From Isochrysis galbana (taxonomy: Eukaryota; Haptophyta; Isochrysidales; Isochrysidaceae), in assembly GCA_018136815.1 (NCBI GenBank), contig CM030934.1, forward strand, positions 2,130,000 through 2,193,999: a stretch of 64,000 nt of DNA. Direction: 5' to 3'. Within the stretch, counting starts at the first letter, position 1; the number at the start of each line of letters is the position of its first letter. Shown piece by piece: positions 9,801 to 21,236 of the stretch. The translations under genes and the position numbers were made by a program. Below the pieces are notes generated by a model that worked only from the letters and a program-made list of their open reading frames with translations, ran no database searches and was not told the DNA's origin.

Positions 9801-11925
9801 TCCTCAAAAAAAAATCTTCTTAAAAATCCCCGCCACGTGTGCGGCGTGAGGCAGTGCGCTAGTGTCTAGTGTACCTCCCTACTCCCTACTACCCCACCTT
9901 AACCCCTAACAACCCCCTCCCCCTTTCCCAGTTCCCTCATTAGCGGGGAAGCTGGTTCCGGGGAGGCCGCGCGCGCTGCTTCGGCCAGGAGTTGGAGAGA
10001 AGGGGGCGGGAGACTGTGGGTCATCCTTTGATTTCGGTGTTGGCTCTGGTTATGCTCCCTTAAGTGCTTTAGGCTCCTCTTTAATGACTGCTGTGTTTCC
10101 GACCCAGAGGTTTAGCTTCTTTAGGTGATGTGTCGTAGGTCTAGGCCCCTTGCCGCTTGTAAGAGGTCCTCCGACGTTCCTATGTTGAAATCCTTGTCCA
10201 CCGTATACAGCGGGCTTATCATTTTCTTAATGTGTTTGTTGCTCGGGGCGCGTAACCCCATATTCTCTCGCTGTTTTTTTAGCCTCTGAAAGAAACCGAC
10301 TTTCGCCGTTACTAGCAGGTGATATCTCGTAAGGATCGCTCTTAAGATCGACCTGACGGACCTGCCGTCCGCGTTGCCATACTGGATGTTATAGTTATAG
10401 AAGTCGGTTAGGATATATCTCCACGCCAAGATACCTAAGTATCCCGAGGAGGGGTGCGGTCTTTCCACCTGATAGCAGAAAAGACGTTGGGCTATTTCGG
10501 ATCCCGGCCTAAGGCTAATCCCCAAAAGTCCTTCTATGAATTCAAAGACGGGCTCCGTCGCGACACATGAGGCCAGGTGAGTAGAACTCTCAGGGGCTAT
10601 GCCACAAAAGCGGCATGTCGGATCGTCGGCAAAACGGTTCGCCGTAGCTATCCTCCTATGCAGGACATGTTTGAAATGAAGATAAGAGTCCCTAGGTGTT
10701 AAAAAGTTATATTTGTACAATTGCGATACTTGTTTCCACTTTCCCGAGAGGGCCGGTAACCTTTTCTCCCATCTTAGCGTAGGTTTTTGTGCTTTTGTTT
10801 TCCTCAATGCGAGGAACGCTTTAGTCAAGACCCTGACACTTACATCCTCTAGCGTAGTTTTCGTGCCTTTTAGCGTGTATTCTTGGGGTATCGGATACGC
10901 TGTTTCAGCCGGGCCGTCGTACGCTCGTCCCCACTTCAGCGGAGTGTATAGCCCATCGGGCAAAAGTTGCGGGCTAATCCGCTCGCGGATGTGGGGCTCT
11001 CCCATAACGTTGAGCTGGACTTTGTGGTAATCGCCTCTGCGGCGCAGATAAAAGTTATGGTCTTTGTCCACTAAAATGTCGCCTAGATCGTGTGCGTCCG
11101 GATCTTCTTGAGGAATTAACTCTTGCTCCTCCGGAGGAGGGGGTGGGGGCTTCGCTTGTTTTCTAAGAAGGTCTATATAGTCTGATGTGGTATCTGCTAG
11201 TCTTGATCTAGTCCATGCAGCTATCTTTTCCCACGGCTTAAGAAGTCGGCCTACCGATGTGTATTTTCCTCTATGGCGTATCCACCTTTCTCCTTCCGGC
11301 AGGTAAGCCGCGCATTCTCTTCTGTAGTGTATATGTCCCCCGTATCCGGGTTAATAGTGTTATGTACGATAACTGTTTGTAGAGACTCCCATTTCGCCCT
11401 ATGCGAATAGTGAATCGCCGGAGGTTTGTGGAAAAGATCATGCCATATCGGGGAGCCCTGGGTTCCTTCCCGTGTGTTTGTTTCCCTATGGAAGTTAATT
11501 CGTCTAAAGTTCTCAAGCGCATGCTTCCAAAAGGCCGGGAGCGTGTTATTGCCGCGAATGCTAGCCGTGAGGCTCCTCGAGTCGACCTTCGAGAAGACCG
11601 CCGCTCGCCCTAAGGGGGTGCGGCTGAACCATTGGTCTAAGACCGCTTTCCATTCCGCCGTGGACGGGTTGAGGTAACGGGCTATCCATATCGCTTGAAG
11701 CGCTCGCGTGTGTTCGGCCATGGGGAGTAGTCCGACACCCAATAGGGGCCCGTCTTCTCTCGTCCCCACTCTCGGGTACGTCGGAAGGGTTATCCATTTT
11801 ATGCCCTCTTGCGAGGAGCCTAACTCGTCCGCCTGTAGCCGGGGAGATCTATCCCATAGTATTGTTTGAACGTCAGAATCTATGGCCTCCATGAACCACG
11901 CCGGAGGGGTGGACGTGGACAGAGC
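9801..11925 (-). mobile_element. LINE family A, 3' half (ORF2 C-terminal part and 3' UTR)
   Basis: Two minus-strand frames (10121-11071 and 11251-~11920) align nearly residue for residue with the C-terminal ~730 residues of the long LINE ORF2 (57847-62184): WFMEAIDSDVQTILWDR, VVHNTIN, YPIPQEYTLK, zinc-knuckle CRFCGIAPESSTHL and HIT at the end. At least one frame break separates them. The 3' UTR (9820-10120) shares its CTGCTTCGGCC block with other copies and ends in a T-rich tail on the sense strand. Endonuclease and reverse transcriptase are missing. The 5' side abuts a piggyBac fragment. Confidence 0.85.
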
Positions 11926-12282
11926 CGGGAGAAGATGACGTTCACGCACAATACGTCCAGCCTCAAGAGCATCGACCAGATTTTTATGTACCTGCTCCCG
12001 GACGAGTACCTCAGCCATATCGTTCGGCTCTCCAACGCGAAGCTCTTTGGCCTGAAAGCGGAGGATAAGAAACTCACGGAGGGGGAACTCCTGCAGTGGT
12101 TCGGCTACGCCATTGCCATCTCTATTCACTCTGGCCTCTCGCTCGATGCGATGTGGAGCACGACGCCAACGCCAGAATCCCTCTTACCACCTCCAGCGCT
12201 CGGGCGGCACGGCATGGGCATCAATCGCTTCAAGCGCATCCGCACCGTCCTCACATTCGGGCCAGAAGATCCGCTCCCCTGA
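11926..12282 (+). mobile_element. piggyBac-type transposase N-terminal fragment (DDE_Tnp_1_7)
   Basis: The frame encodes DEYLSHIVRLSNAKLFG, then LTEGELLQWFGYAIAISI, LDAMWSTTP and GINRFKRIRTVLTFGPED. This is the order seen at the start of the piggyBac DDE domain (LxxIVxxTN, ELxxFxGI, DYW, RFxxIxxxLxF). The catalytic aspartates lie further on in the family and are absent; similarity stops near 12282. Its left edge is the LINE boundary, so it is a dead remnant trapped in nested repeats. Confidence 0.65.
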
Positions 12283-12978
12283 AGTCATTGCAACCCATCC
12301 CGCTGAGCGCGCCGCCACCGCCCCTGCCACCCCTGGACGCTATGCTCGGCGATGCCATGCCTTGTCACCCCGTACAATCACCACCCTCCCTCCCTTTTCG
12401 CCTACACTCTGCGGTGGCCGCTGCTCGCCGCAGCAGCAGGAGCACGACCAACGCCTGCGACCATCAATTTGATATCCTCTCCGTCGAGCGCGCCGCCGCC
12501 GCCGCCGTACCTCTTCTGAACTTGGCTACCGCCGCCACCGCACCAACTTTGGCGCCGCAGCGCGTTGCCCCTCGCCATCCAAGCCCTCCCTTGCTTCCCA
12601 CCTGTGCCTCCGCTGTGCTCTTCGCCACCGCTGGCCGCGCATGGCCGCTGCCTGCGATCGCTGTGGTGGGCGCGCCTCGCCTGACAGCAGAGCGGCACGC
12701 TCACGGCCAGTGGCGCGGCGACGCTGCGCCGGCACGCTCCAAGCACAGATGCTCGGTGGCGGGCGGAGATGCGGCGCGGCCCGGCCATCGAAGCGTGTCG
12801 GGCGCACCGTGCTGTGGAGTGGGTGTCCGTGGCGGCGAGGCGAAGCGGTCTGGTCGGGCAGCGAAGCGCTCCGGGGGCGTCAGCGTCGTTCGTGGGAGAC
12901 GTGCGGTCGGCGCTGTTTCTAAGGTGATTGTAGAAAGAGACGGATCGGGCGGTCGGGCGGGCGGCGGGGGGCCGCTCC
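12283..12978. other. GC-rich stretch, no gene recognised
   Basis: Contains only overlapping low-complexity frames. Part may be the 5' UTR, an upstream exon or the promoter of the histidine kinase that follows, because the GAF domain at 12979 begins without an obvious initiator. Confidence 0.35.
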
Positions 12979-15693
12979 GTGCTCGACACAGATTTCGAGG
13001 AGGCCTTTGACCGGATCGCCTCGCTCGGCTCCCGCCACTTTGAGGTGCCCATCTGCCTCGTCTCGCTCGTCGACACGGATCGGCAGTGGTTCAAGGCGGC
13101 CAAAGGCCTCGATGCCAGGCAGACGTGCAGGGATGCCGCGTTCTGCGCCCACGCAATCATGCCCGATGCGCCAGAGATCTTCGAGGTGCCCGATGCTTCC
13201 GAGGATGCCAGGTGCGCCGCTGCGACCGAGGCGGCGGCAGCAGGAGTGGCGGCGCTCAGCGGCGGCTCGCTACCCTGGGCCATGCCCGTAGGTTCTCCAA
13301 CAACCCGCTCGTGCTCGGCGCGCCCCACATCCGCTACTACGCCGGCCGCGCGCTCATGTGCGACGGCCATCCGATTGGCACCTTCTGCATCATCGATCGC
13401 GTGCCTCGCGAGCCGCTCGACGCGGAGCAGCGTGAGGAGCTCAAAATGTGCGCTGGGCGGCTGGCCGGCCTGGCGAGCGTTCGTGTGCGGCTCGCAACGG
13501 GCCGGAGGCCATGGGGGCAGAGCACGCCAGCATTGCCGCCGACTGTGCCGCTGCCGCAGGTACGCCGACATGGTCGTCGACCTGGTTCAGCGGCGCTGGC
13601 TGACGAAGCAGCACGAGATCGTCAAAAATCAGCTGCTGGTCAAGACGAAAGAGCAGTTCTCGCTCAATCGTGAGCTCGTCTCGCTCATCGACACGGCCAA
13701 TGCTCCAATCTTCGCCGTCGATAGGGACCTAAAGGTGACCACATGGAACCACAAGGTGTCGATGCTCACGGGCATCCCGCCCAGCCAGATCTTTGGCCAG
13801 TCGATCCGCACGCTGTTTGAGGAGGGAACGTGCGCCGAGCGTGATGCCGAGCGCTCCGCTGAGGCGGCCGCCGAGGCCAAGGCTAAGCGCGCCGACTCGG
13901 ACGCCGTGATGCTCGAGGCGCTCACCTCTGCGGCGATCGACGGCAAGCGCGTCGAGTGCTTCCAACTCGACTTCTACACGCAGGTGCGCTGACTCTCCCT
14001 CCCGCTCACCCTCCCACCCTCACGTTCACGCTGTCCTGCGATCGCGCATAGGCCCCGTGTGCGCCCCCTGCACCGACCACCCGCCCCGTCCCCACAGAAC
14101 CACCAGCCCATTATGCTCCAGCTCTCCGCCGAGCCGCGAGTCGACGCCAAGGGCGCCGTCATCGGCGCCGTCTGCGTGGGCGAGGACGTGCTCGCGCGCC
14201 GGCGCGTCGAGCAGAAGCAAAGCCAGATGATGGAGCTCGAGCGCGAAAACCTCTCCAAGGCACGCAGCGTCCGCGCTCGCACCCGCCGAACTATTGCGTT
14301 TCCATCGCAGTCACGCCGTTGCGCGCTCGTATCCCCTCCCACACCCCCTTCACACGGCCGCCCGTAGGACCATTTTCTCGCCTGCATGTCGCACGGGATG
14401 CGCACGCCGCTCAACGGTCTGCTCGGCATGCTGCAGCTCGCCGACATGACTGAGGACGTGGCCGAGCTCAAGGGCTACCTCAAGCAGGCGCGCGAGTCGG
14501 GAAGCTTGCTCTTCTCGCTAATCAATGACCTGCTCGACACCGCGCGCCTGCGCTCCGGCCAACTCTCCATCGAGTGTCGCCCCTTCCGGCTGTTCGAGCC
14601 GCTCGAGCAGGCCATTGCGAGCAACCGGCCGCGTGCCGCCGAGAAGGGCCTGACCATCGAGGCTGACTTTGACCCACGGCTCACCGATATTTGGGTCAAC
14701 TCCGATGCGACGCGGCTTTGGCAGGTGCTGCTCAACATCTCGCACAATGCCGTCAAGTTCTCGACCGAGGGCAAGATCCGGGTGGCAGTTCGCGAGTTGG
14801 GGCGAGCGGAGGGCAAGGTCGAGATCGAGATGCAGGTTTCGGACCACGGCCCGGGAATCTCGCCCGAGATGCTCACCGCCATCTTCGAATGTGGCCATTC
14901 CGGCGACCTCTACCGCCTGTCACCAGGCGTGCCGCTACAAAGGCAGCTGGAATCATCGGCCGTGGGGGCCGGACTTGGCCTCTACATATGCGAGCAGCTC
15001 GTCTCCATGATGCAGGGCACCATCCACGTGGACTCAGAGCCCGGCAGGGGCTCTACCTTCACCGTGCGCCTCGCGTTGCCCATTTTCACGGGCACCATAA
15101 CGCCGAAGACCTCGAAGATGCAGTTAACAGGGCGCCCGGCGCTGGAGCGCAAGAGGGTGCTGCTCGTCGAGGACAACCCGCTCAATATCAGGGTTTGCTC
15201 AACGCTGCTCAAGAAGAGCGGTCACGAAGTGTCCGTTGCTGAGAATGGCCGGCTCGCTGTCGACACCGTCACCGCCGCTCTCGACGCGGTCGGCGACGGC
15301 ACCCATGGCTTCGACGTTATTCTGATGGACTGCGAGATGCCCGTGATGGACGGCTTCGAGGCGACGCGGCTCATCCGGAAGGCCGAGATTGAGCGCGCAG
15401 TGAGGCAAGAGATCCCCATCATTGCGCTTTCGGTGCGCCGGCTCGCCCGCCCGCCCTAGCGCACCCGCTTGCCCCACAACCGGCCCAACGCAAATCCCCA
15501 AACCCCATCCGACTCCCCCCGACTCCCCCCTCCCCCCCCACTTCCATAGGCGCACGCCATGGAGTCGGTGCGCACGGAATGTTTGCAGGCCGGCATGAAC
15601 GACTTCTTGACAAAGCCACTCATGATGCCCGAGCTCGCCGAGCGGTTGAAACGTCTCACCATGCTCGATTCGTCAGTCGATGCCAAGGGTTGA
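12979..15693 (+). CDS. GAF-PAS hybrid sensor histidine kinase with receiver domain
   Basis: Six exons: 12979-13211, 13292-13447, 13560-13983, 14098-14268, 14368-15432, 15550-15693. All introns are GT-AG; the exons sum to 731 codons. Order: GAF (VLDTDFEEAFDRIA, ISLVDTDRQWF-like), PAS (LIDTANAPIFAVDRD), HisKA with the H-box KARSDHFLACMSHGMRTPLNG (His ~337), HATPase_c with N-box LLNISHNAVKF, DHGPGI and GAGLGLYI, then a receiver with ILMDCEMPVMDG (Asp ~649). No membrane segment is visible, so it is probably a soluble sensor; the ligand is unknown. Phosphate would pass from His to the internal Asp. The start is uncertain: 12979 is a GTG codon in open frame and an upstream exon is likely. A hAT end begins 41 bases after the stop. 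Confidence 0.85.
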
Positions 15694-15733
15694 AACGTAT
15701 CACCATCCTCAACGGATAGTGTAGTAGATGTGG

Positions 15734-15900
15734 TAGGGCGATCAAACAGGGGCTTTTGAACTACTAATAAGGGTTGGGCTGCATTTTCTTACCGCGGCGC
15801 GATGCTCAACAAAACAACTCCAGGGGGGGCCACCTGTCACCACGAAAATTTTCGCCGCAAGAAATGGTACGCGATTCGACCCCCTCTCCGCGCTAGGGAG
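15734..15900 (+). mobile_element. hAT-like element left end, partial copy
   Basis: Begins TAGGGCGATCAAACAGGGGC. Its ~165 bases parallel the first ~150 bases of the adjacent foldback element (GGGTTGGGCTGCATTTT, GGCGCGATGC, GCAAGAAATGGT). It stops where the complete copy starts at 15901, so two left ends lie in tandem. Confidence 0.65.
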
Positions 15901-17392
15901 TAGGGCGGTCAAACAGGGGCTTTTTAACGGCTAGTGACTAGTGAGGGTTGGGCTGCATTTTTTGACCGTGGCGCGATGCCCACTAAAAAACCTCCCGGGG
16001 GGGCTACCTGACGAAAATCTTCGCCAAGAAATGGTGCGATTCGCCCCCCCTCTCTCCCCCTCCGTCACGCGCCCTCACGCTCTACCCGTAAAGAATGGGC
16101 GGTCGCGCCCGCGGGGGGATCGGTTCCTTTATATCTAAGCTACATTCGGCATTTGATTCCCGCCCGATGCAGCGCCGTGTCGGGCTGCCGACAGTCCGAC
16201 CACCCCTTGACCCTCTTGCATCATTGCCCGCGCAGCCCACCCAGCTTCTCAGCAAGCGCGCGCACGCGGCTACCCTGGCTGCCACAGACCCCACCCCGAC
16301 CATCCCGACCCGCCCCTCGCAGGATTCGCTCTCACTCGAACTCGGCATCGAGAAACAGGACCAGCTCACCGGCGCGGCCGTCCACGCGTGGCTGACGAGC
16401 CTCCGCGTTGAGGCTGCCTTCGCGGTCCTCCTCTCTCTGACAGTGCCAGATACGGCGCTGGTCGGTGAGGTGAGACCCGTGGGCGGCCTCAAGACGGGCC
16501 ACGTCGTGGCCCTCAACGCCACGGCGAGGAGGAAAGCCCAAGATCCTGCCAGAACGCCTCACAGCGCATCTGGCGGGAACCCACCACCCAGAGCAGATAT
16601 CACCTTCTGCCGCTGGGTGGTGGGCTTGGCAGGCGGTATGGGACATCAATCCATACTGTAAATGACGCGTGACACCCAGCGGCAGACAATGATTTCTGCT
16701 CTGGGTGATGGGTTCCCGCGAGATGCGCTATGAGGCGCTCAGGCAGGATCTTGGGCTTTCCTGCCCGCCGCAGCGTAGAGCGCCACGACGAAGCCCGTCC
16801 TGAGGCCGCCCACGGGTCTCACCTCACCGACCAGCGCCGTATCTGGCACTGTCAGAGAGAGGATGGCCGCGTAGGCAGCCTCGACGCGGAGGCTCGTCAG
16901 CCACGCGTGGACGGCCGCGCCGGTGAGCTGGTCCCGTTTCTCGATGCCGAGTTCGAGTGAGAGCGAATCCTGCGAGGGGCGGGTCGGGATGGTCGGGGTG
17001 GGGTCTGTGGCACCCAGGGTAGCCGCGTGCGCGCGCTTGCTGAGAAGCTGGGTGGGCTGCGCGGGCAATGATGCAAGAGGGTCAAGGGGTGGTCGGACTG
17101 TCGGCAGCCCGACACGGCGCTGCATCGGGCGGGAATCAAATGCCGAATGTAGCTTAGATATAAAGGAACCGATCCCCCCGCGGGCGCGACCGCCAATTCT
17201 TTACGAGTAGAGCGTGAGCGCGCGTGACGGAGGGGGGGGGAGGGGGGGAGAATCGCACCATTTCCTGGCTAAGATTTTCGTGGCGGCAGGTGGCCCCCCC
17301 TGAAGCAGGTTTTTTAGTGGGCATCGCGCCACGGTCAAAAAATGCAGCCCAACCCTTATTAGTAGTTCAAAAGCCCCTGTTTGACCGCCCTA
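15901..17392 (+). mobile_element. Foldback (giant inverted repeat) hAT-type element
   Basis: Bounded by TAGGGCGGTCAAACAGGGGC and its reverse complement. The two halves are near-perfect inverted repeats of ~700 bases each around a centre near 16660, so the whole 1.49 kb can fold into one hairpin. Both arms carry the same reading frame (e.g. 16095-16661 on plus, 16739-17125 on minus). It contains VPDTALVGEVRPVGGL, which resembles the GEV-x2-VGGL segment of Lon/RadA S16-type domains; that resemblance is weak. No transposase is present, so it depends on another hAT source. Confidence 0.8.
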
Positions 17393-18291
17393 GGAATACC
17401 TCCTTGCCGAATTTTTGGAATCTGCGCTGGCCAACTTTCGCAACCTGGAACTCGACAAAAAAGACGCGACGCACGAGGGAGCACGGGGCGCCCCCAACTG
17501 GTACGATCCCTATATAAAGCCGCCGACCCTTCACCATTCCCACAAAGCGAAGTGGGAAAGTATGCAAACCATAGTGGTGCACAACACGATAAACCCGGAA
17601 ACGGGGAAGTTTTACACCAAGGAAGAATGCGCCGCCTACTTGCCCCCAGGAGAGGCAGTATGGATCCATCACAGAGGCAGCTACATAGCGGCTACACCTT
17701 TCCTAAAATCATGGGACAAAATAATAGAGTGGGCGACCATAGCGCTTGCGAAACCTACGGTCGCGTATATAGATCTACTAAAGAAGAAAGCTAAAGGGCT
17801 TAGGCCGCCCGCGAGGAAGAAGGTCTGGAGCCACCGGAAGACCCGGACGCCCATAGCTTGGGGGACATACTAACGGACGAAACGGGGAGGTATTACCTTC
17901 TTAAAAAGGACACATACTACGACGTACGTCTTGATATCATGGGGGAACCCCATGTCCATGTCTATGGCACAGCCCACCCTCAACCATCTCTCTCGGACTT
18001 GCGAAGCACCCCCCGCTAAAGTGGGGTAGCGCATACGACGGGCCGGCCGAATTGGCTTACCCAATACCTCAAGAGCATACGCTGAAAGGCACACACAAGA
18101 CGCTAGAAGATGTCGACGTCAAAACACTCACCAATGCCAATGCTTACCTAGCGAGGAAAAAGACTAAAAGACAAAAAGCGACTATCCGGTGGAAGGCAAG
18201 GCTCCCAGTTTTGAAGAAAAAATGGAAGCAAATATCTCACTTGTACCTTGTACAAGTATAACTTTCTAACACCTCGAGACTCATATCTTCA
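17393..18291 (+). mobile_element. LINE family A, ORF2 fragment
   Basis: Plus-strand frames align with ORF2 residues ~1000-1270 of the long LINE: NFWN at the left edge, NFRNLELDKK, WESMQTIVVHNTINPETG, YIDLLKK and AYPIPQEHTLKGTHKTLED. There is an early one-base slip near 17420 and further breaks. The 5' side is cut by the foldback element; the 3' side is interrupted by the hAT element at 18292 and resumes at 20366. Confidence 0.8.
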
Positions 18292-20365
18292 TAGGGCGGT
18301 CAAACAAGGCTTTTAACTTCTAACAGAAGCTTCTAAGGGTGAAAATTCACTAAGTCAAAGTCAAGATTGAGGTTTTATCGCGAGATCTTAGGATATGCTA
18401 CTGGAAATGGGTATATTAGGCAGAATCTAATGAGAAATATGCACATTTTCGACGCCATTCAACACACAGACCCCAAAACGTTTTCGCGCTCGTGCGAAAT
18501 CGACGTCGACCACAAAAGTGCACCACAGGTCGCGCTGTGCGACGCGCGCCTGCGTTCCCCGGGCACGGTTACCCCCGGGCAGGCAGTACAAAACCCTGCG
18601 CGGGCGCACCGCGTCGCCTGCGCCCTCCACCTCGCCCCTGCTGGCATCTACTGCCAGCCCCTCGCGCGTATGCAGTGCGCGGCAGGCCGCGAAGCGTCAA
18701 AATGACGGTGCTGCGCATGATGGGCTGCCCCATCACGCGCGGCACCGCCTCAGCATGGTGGGAGCGGGTGCCTGCTGGCCTCCTGGCCGCGCAGACCCTC
18801 GCCAGAGCGGCCACAGGCCGCGTGCGAGGCCACTGGCGAGGCCAGCGACCATCGCTGCGGCCGCCATCGCGCGCCGCCGCAGGAGAAAAAGATCAACTTG
18901 ATTATGGTTTTGCCAAATTATAACCTTAGTAATTCTAATTTTAGTCTTCATTTCACCAGTCCAAGACACATATGAGCACAATACATGACCATCAGCATGC
19001 CCAAATGCCAATGTTTCGGTAGCCAACCAGTCTTACCATATGAGACTGTCGAATCATCGAGAGAAAAGGAGGGGCTGTCTCTCGAAATCGAACGTGAGAC
19101 GCTCGAAAACACGAGGCTGTCCGTCAATTCAGCACGTCAATGCGAAAACAAAACTACTTTTTGTGCTCCATGTTGGGATGTTGTGCTATAAAAACGGGAG
19201 AACTATTGACTGGCCCGTGCTTGGCGGGCACGACCTGTGTGTCTCCGAACGTGAATGGCCTTGGAGGTCATCCGTGTGTACAAAAAATTCCAAAAGTTGG
19301 CTCGAGATGAGCGCAAAGCAGCCGGTGTCCAATCGTGATTCACGACACGATTCCCACAGAAATCGATCGCAACCATCACGCCTGAAGCTTTCAGGCCGGT
19401 GCTTGGCTAGATTACATATTGAATCTACTAGTAGCCAAAAGAACGGGCGGTGTAGAGCTCGAAATTCGCCCTTCTGCCCAATTTTCGAGCCCTCCGTGCG
19501 GAGAAAAATTCTCCCTTTAGACGTCAAACAAAAAGCTATCAATTCCACAGTACTGTTCGGCCGCGCGCGTCGCGCCGTCGCAGATCACGCTGCAGGCTAG
19601 CTTAAATTACATTTCTAGATTGCTACCAGCCCTATGATGCACGTGAAAATCCGAGGAGCCGACGAAAACATAGAGAGAACACCTGCCGCCGATGCTCTGG
19701 TTGAGCATTGGCGGCAGGTGTTCTCCCTGCCTCACAGCGTCGAAAGACGAGTCGGGAACCTGACGTTTGGGGCGGCAGAGGCATTGTAGGTACGGGCCTG
19801 GTCGACCTGCGCCAGAGCGGGCGCGATCGGCAGCGCACCTGTCCCGCCAGCGGCCAACAAACTTTTGTCGACCAGCGAGCAGCATCGAGCGCCATGGCGT
19901 CCTGGTGCTCCAGCTCCTCGTCAATCGCGAGCCCGGGCGAATCCTGCGGGGCGAGGGTCGGGACAGTCAAGGAGCATCCTATGACAGCCTAATGGGCCGT
20001 GTGCGAGCTGTGTCGTGTGGTGCGCATGTGCATGCGCGGACGTCATCGCTGGGGCACCAGGGTTTGAAATTTGCTTTATTGGCAATATGGGGCTTCGGAC
20101 CCCTAATTTAATAAGTGTGTAGGCACCTTTTAGACTAAAGAAACACATCTCTCAGTGGGAGCGACGTCTAGTTCGGCTCGTGTGAGCCGCCAGAGCGTGT
20201 GCAAGGGGGGGGGGTCCGACGGGACTTCGCACCGTCTTTTCGGACGAGGATTCTGAAAAGGCGGGGAGACCCTCCGAGCCGCTTTCGCCGGGGCTTTCCG
20301 CTCACGGTCAAAAATGTCGACCCCCCCCAATATTAGTACTTAAAAAGCCCTGTTTGACCGCCCTA
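18292..20365 (+). mobile_element. Non-autonomous hAT-like element inserted in a LINE
   Basis: Left end TAGGGCGGTCAAACAAGGC, right end GCCCTGTTTGACCGCCCTA. The interrupted LINE reads SYLHFKH; ATCTTCA before and ACCTTCA after the element look like an imperfect 7-8 bp target duplication, as hAT elements make. The interior has no recognisable transposase. A 22-bp-stem hairpin lies at 19675-19725. Bases 19765-19980 resemble the arms of the foldback element (GCGAATCCTGCG, GGGTCGGGA), so the two share ancestry. Confidence 0.72.
19675..19725. repeat. Strong hairpin inside hAT element
   Basis: GAGAACACCTGCCGCC pairs with GGCGGCAGGTGTTCTC and the pairing continues through ATGCTC/GAGCAT around a TGGTT loop, one mismatch in ~22 pairs. 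Confidence 0.85.
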
Positions 20366-20515
20366 ACCTTCATTTTAAGCACATCCTACACAGGAGGATC
20401 GCCACGGCGAATAGGTTCGTCGGAGATCCCACTTGCCGTTTTTGCGGAGCGGCTCCCGAGTCGTCTACACACTTAGCGCACTGCAGTGCGACCGACCCGG
20501 TCTTCTCATACATAG
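20366..20515 (+). mobile_element. LINE family A, ORF2 fragment (continuation past the hAT element)
   Basis: Resumes the interrupted LINE: HFKHILHRRIATANRF, CRFCGAAPESSTHLAHC, then DPVF. Ends at the junction with an inverted LINE segment. Confidence 0.78.
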
Positions 20516-20999
20516 TATGTACATAGAGAGACTCTTAAACTTAAACATTCAATCACGGCGCGCTCCATCGCGTCTAAGTATAAACTTAGTTGTCTTCCGA
20601 TGTTCCTAGGTTGAACTCCTTGTCCACCGTGTAGAGCGGACTTATCATTTTCTTTACTCGGGGCGTGTAGCCCCATATTCTCTCGTTGTTTTTTCAGCCT
20701 CTGAAAGAACCCGACTTTCGCCGTTACTAATAGGTGGTATCTCGCAAGGATGGCTCTTAAGATCGACCTAACGGACCTGCCGTCCGCGTTGCCATATTGG
20801 ATGTTAAAGAAGTCGGTTAGGATATACCTCCACGCCAGGATGCCTAAGTATCCCGAGGAGGGGTGCGGTCTGTCCACTTGATAGCAAAAAAGACGTTGGG
20901 CCATTTCGGAACCCGGCCTAAGGCTAATCCCCAGAAGTCCTTCTATGAATTCAAAGATGGGCTCCGTCGCGATACATGAGGCCAGGTGGGTGGAGCTCT
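20516..20999 (-). mobile_element. LINE family A, inverted ORF2 tail plus a new LINE head
   Basis: The minus strand from ~20995 reads ESSTHLAS, EFIEGLLGISLRPGSEMAQRLFCYQV, PHPSSGYLGILAWRYILTDF and KVGFFQRLKKQRENMGL: the ORF2 C-terminus. Close to where ORF2 would end, a hairpin (20574-20589) and an ATGGAGCGCGCC head follow directly, so a LINE tail is joined to another LINE head. The segment is inverted relative to the LINE pieces on both sides. Confidence 0.72.
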
Positions 21000-21236
21000 C
21001 AGGGGAGGGGGGAGGGACGAATATACGAACAGCGACATCACTTACTCTTATCCCCCAGTCCCACGCCTCTAGCCGAAGCAGCCCGCGCGGCCTCCCCTCC
21101 CCCAGTTCTCCAGAGGAGAGAACGGGGGGAGGAGGAAGGGGTAGTGTTAGGAAGGGGGGGGGTAGTTAGGAGTCGTACCAGCAATCTACCTCGCGCCGTG
21201 CAAGTAGCGGTTAATTTTGCAAGATTTTTTATATAA
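21000..21236 (+). mobile_element. LINE family A 3' UTR and T-rich tail
   Basis: Matches 42240-42505 (plus) and 57547-57760 (minus): GCCGAAGCAGC, GGGGGGAGG, GTAGTTAGGAGT, CAGCAATCT, GCGCCGTGCAAGTAGCGG, then AAGATTTTTT. Ends at the palindrome island. Confidence 0.75.

Noticed and set aside
9867-10020. Possible structured RNA gene
   Set aside because: The same block recurs at 21000, 42240 and 57600 as the LINE 3' UTR.
12402-13571. 389-codon minus-strand frame
   Set aside because: Antisense shadow of the histidine kinase 5' exons and of GC-rich DNA; no domain.
15901-17392. TA target-site (Tc1/mariner) element
   Set aside because: The ends could be read as TA-flanked GGGCGG, but the transposase next to the same motif at 35289 is hAT-like and the 18292 element shows a longer duplication.
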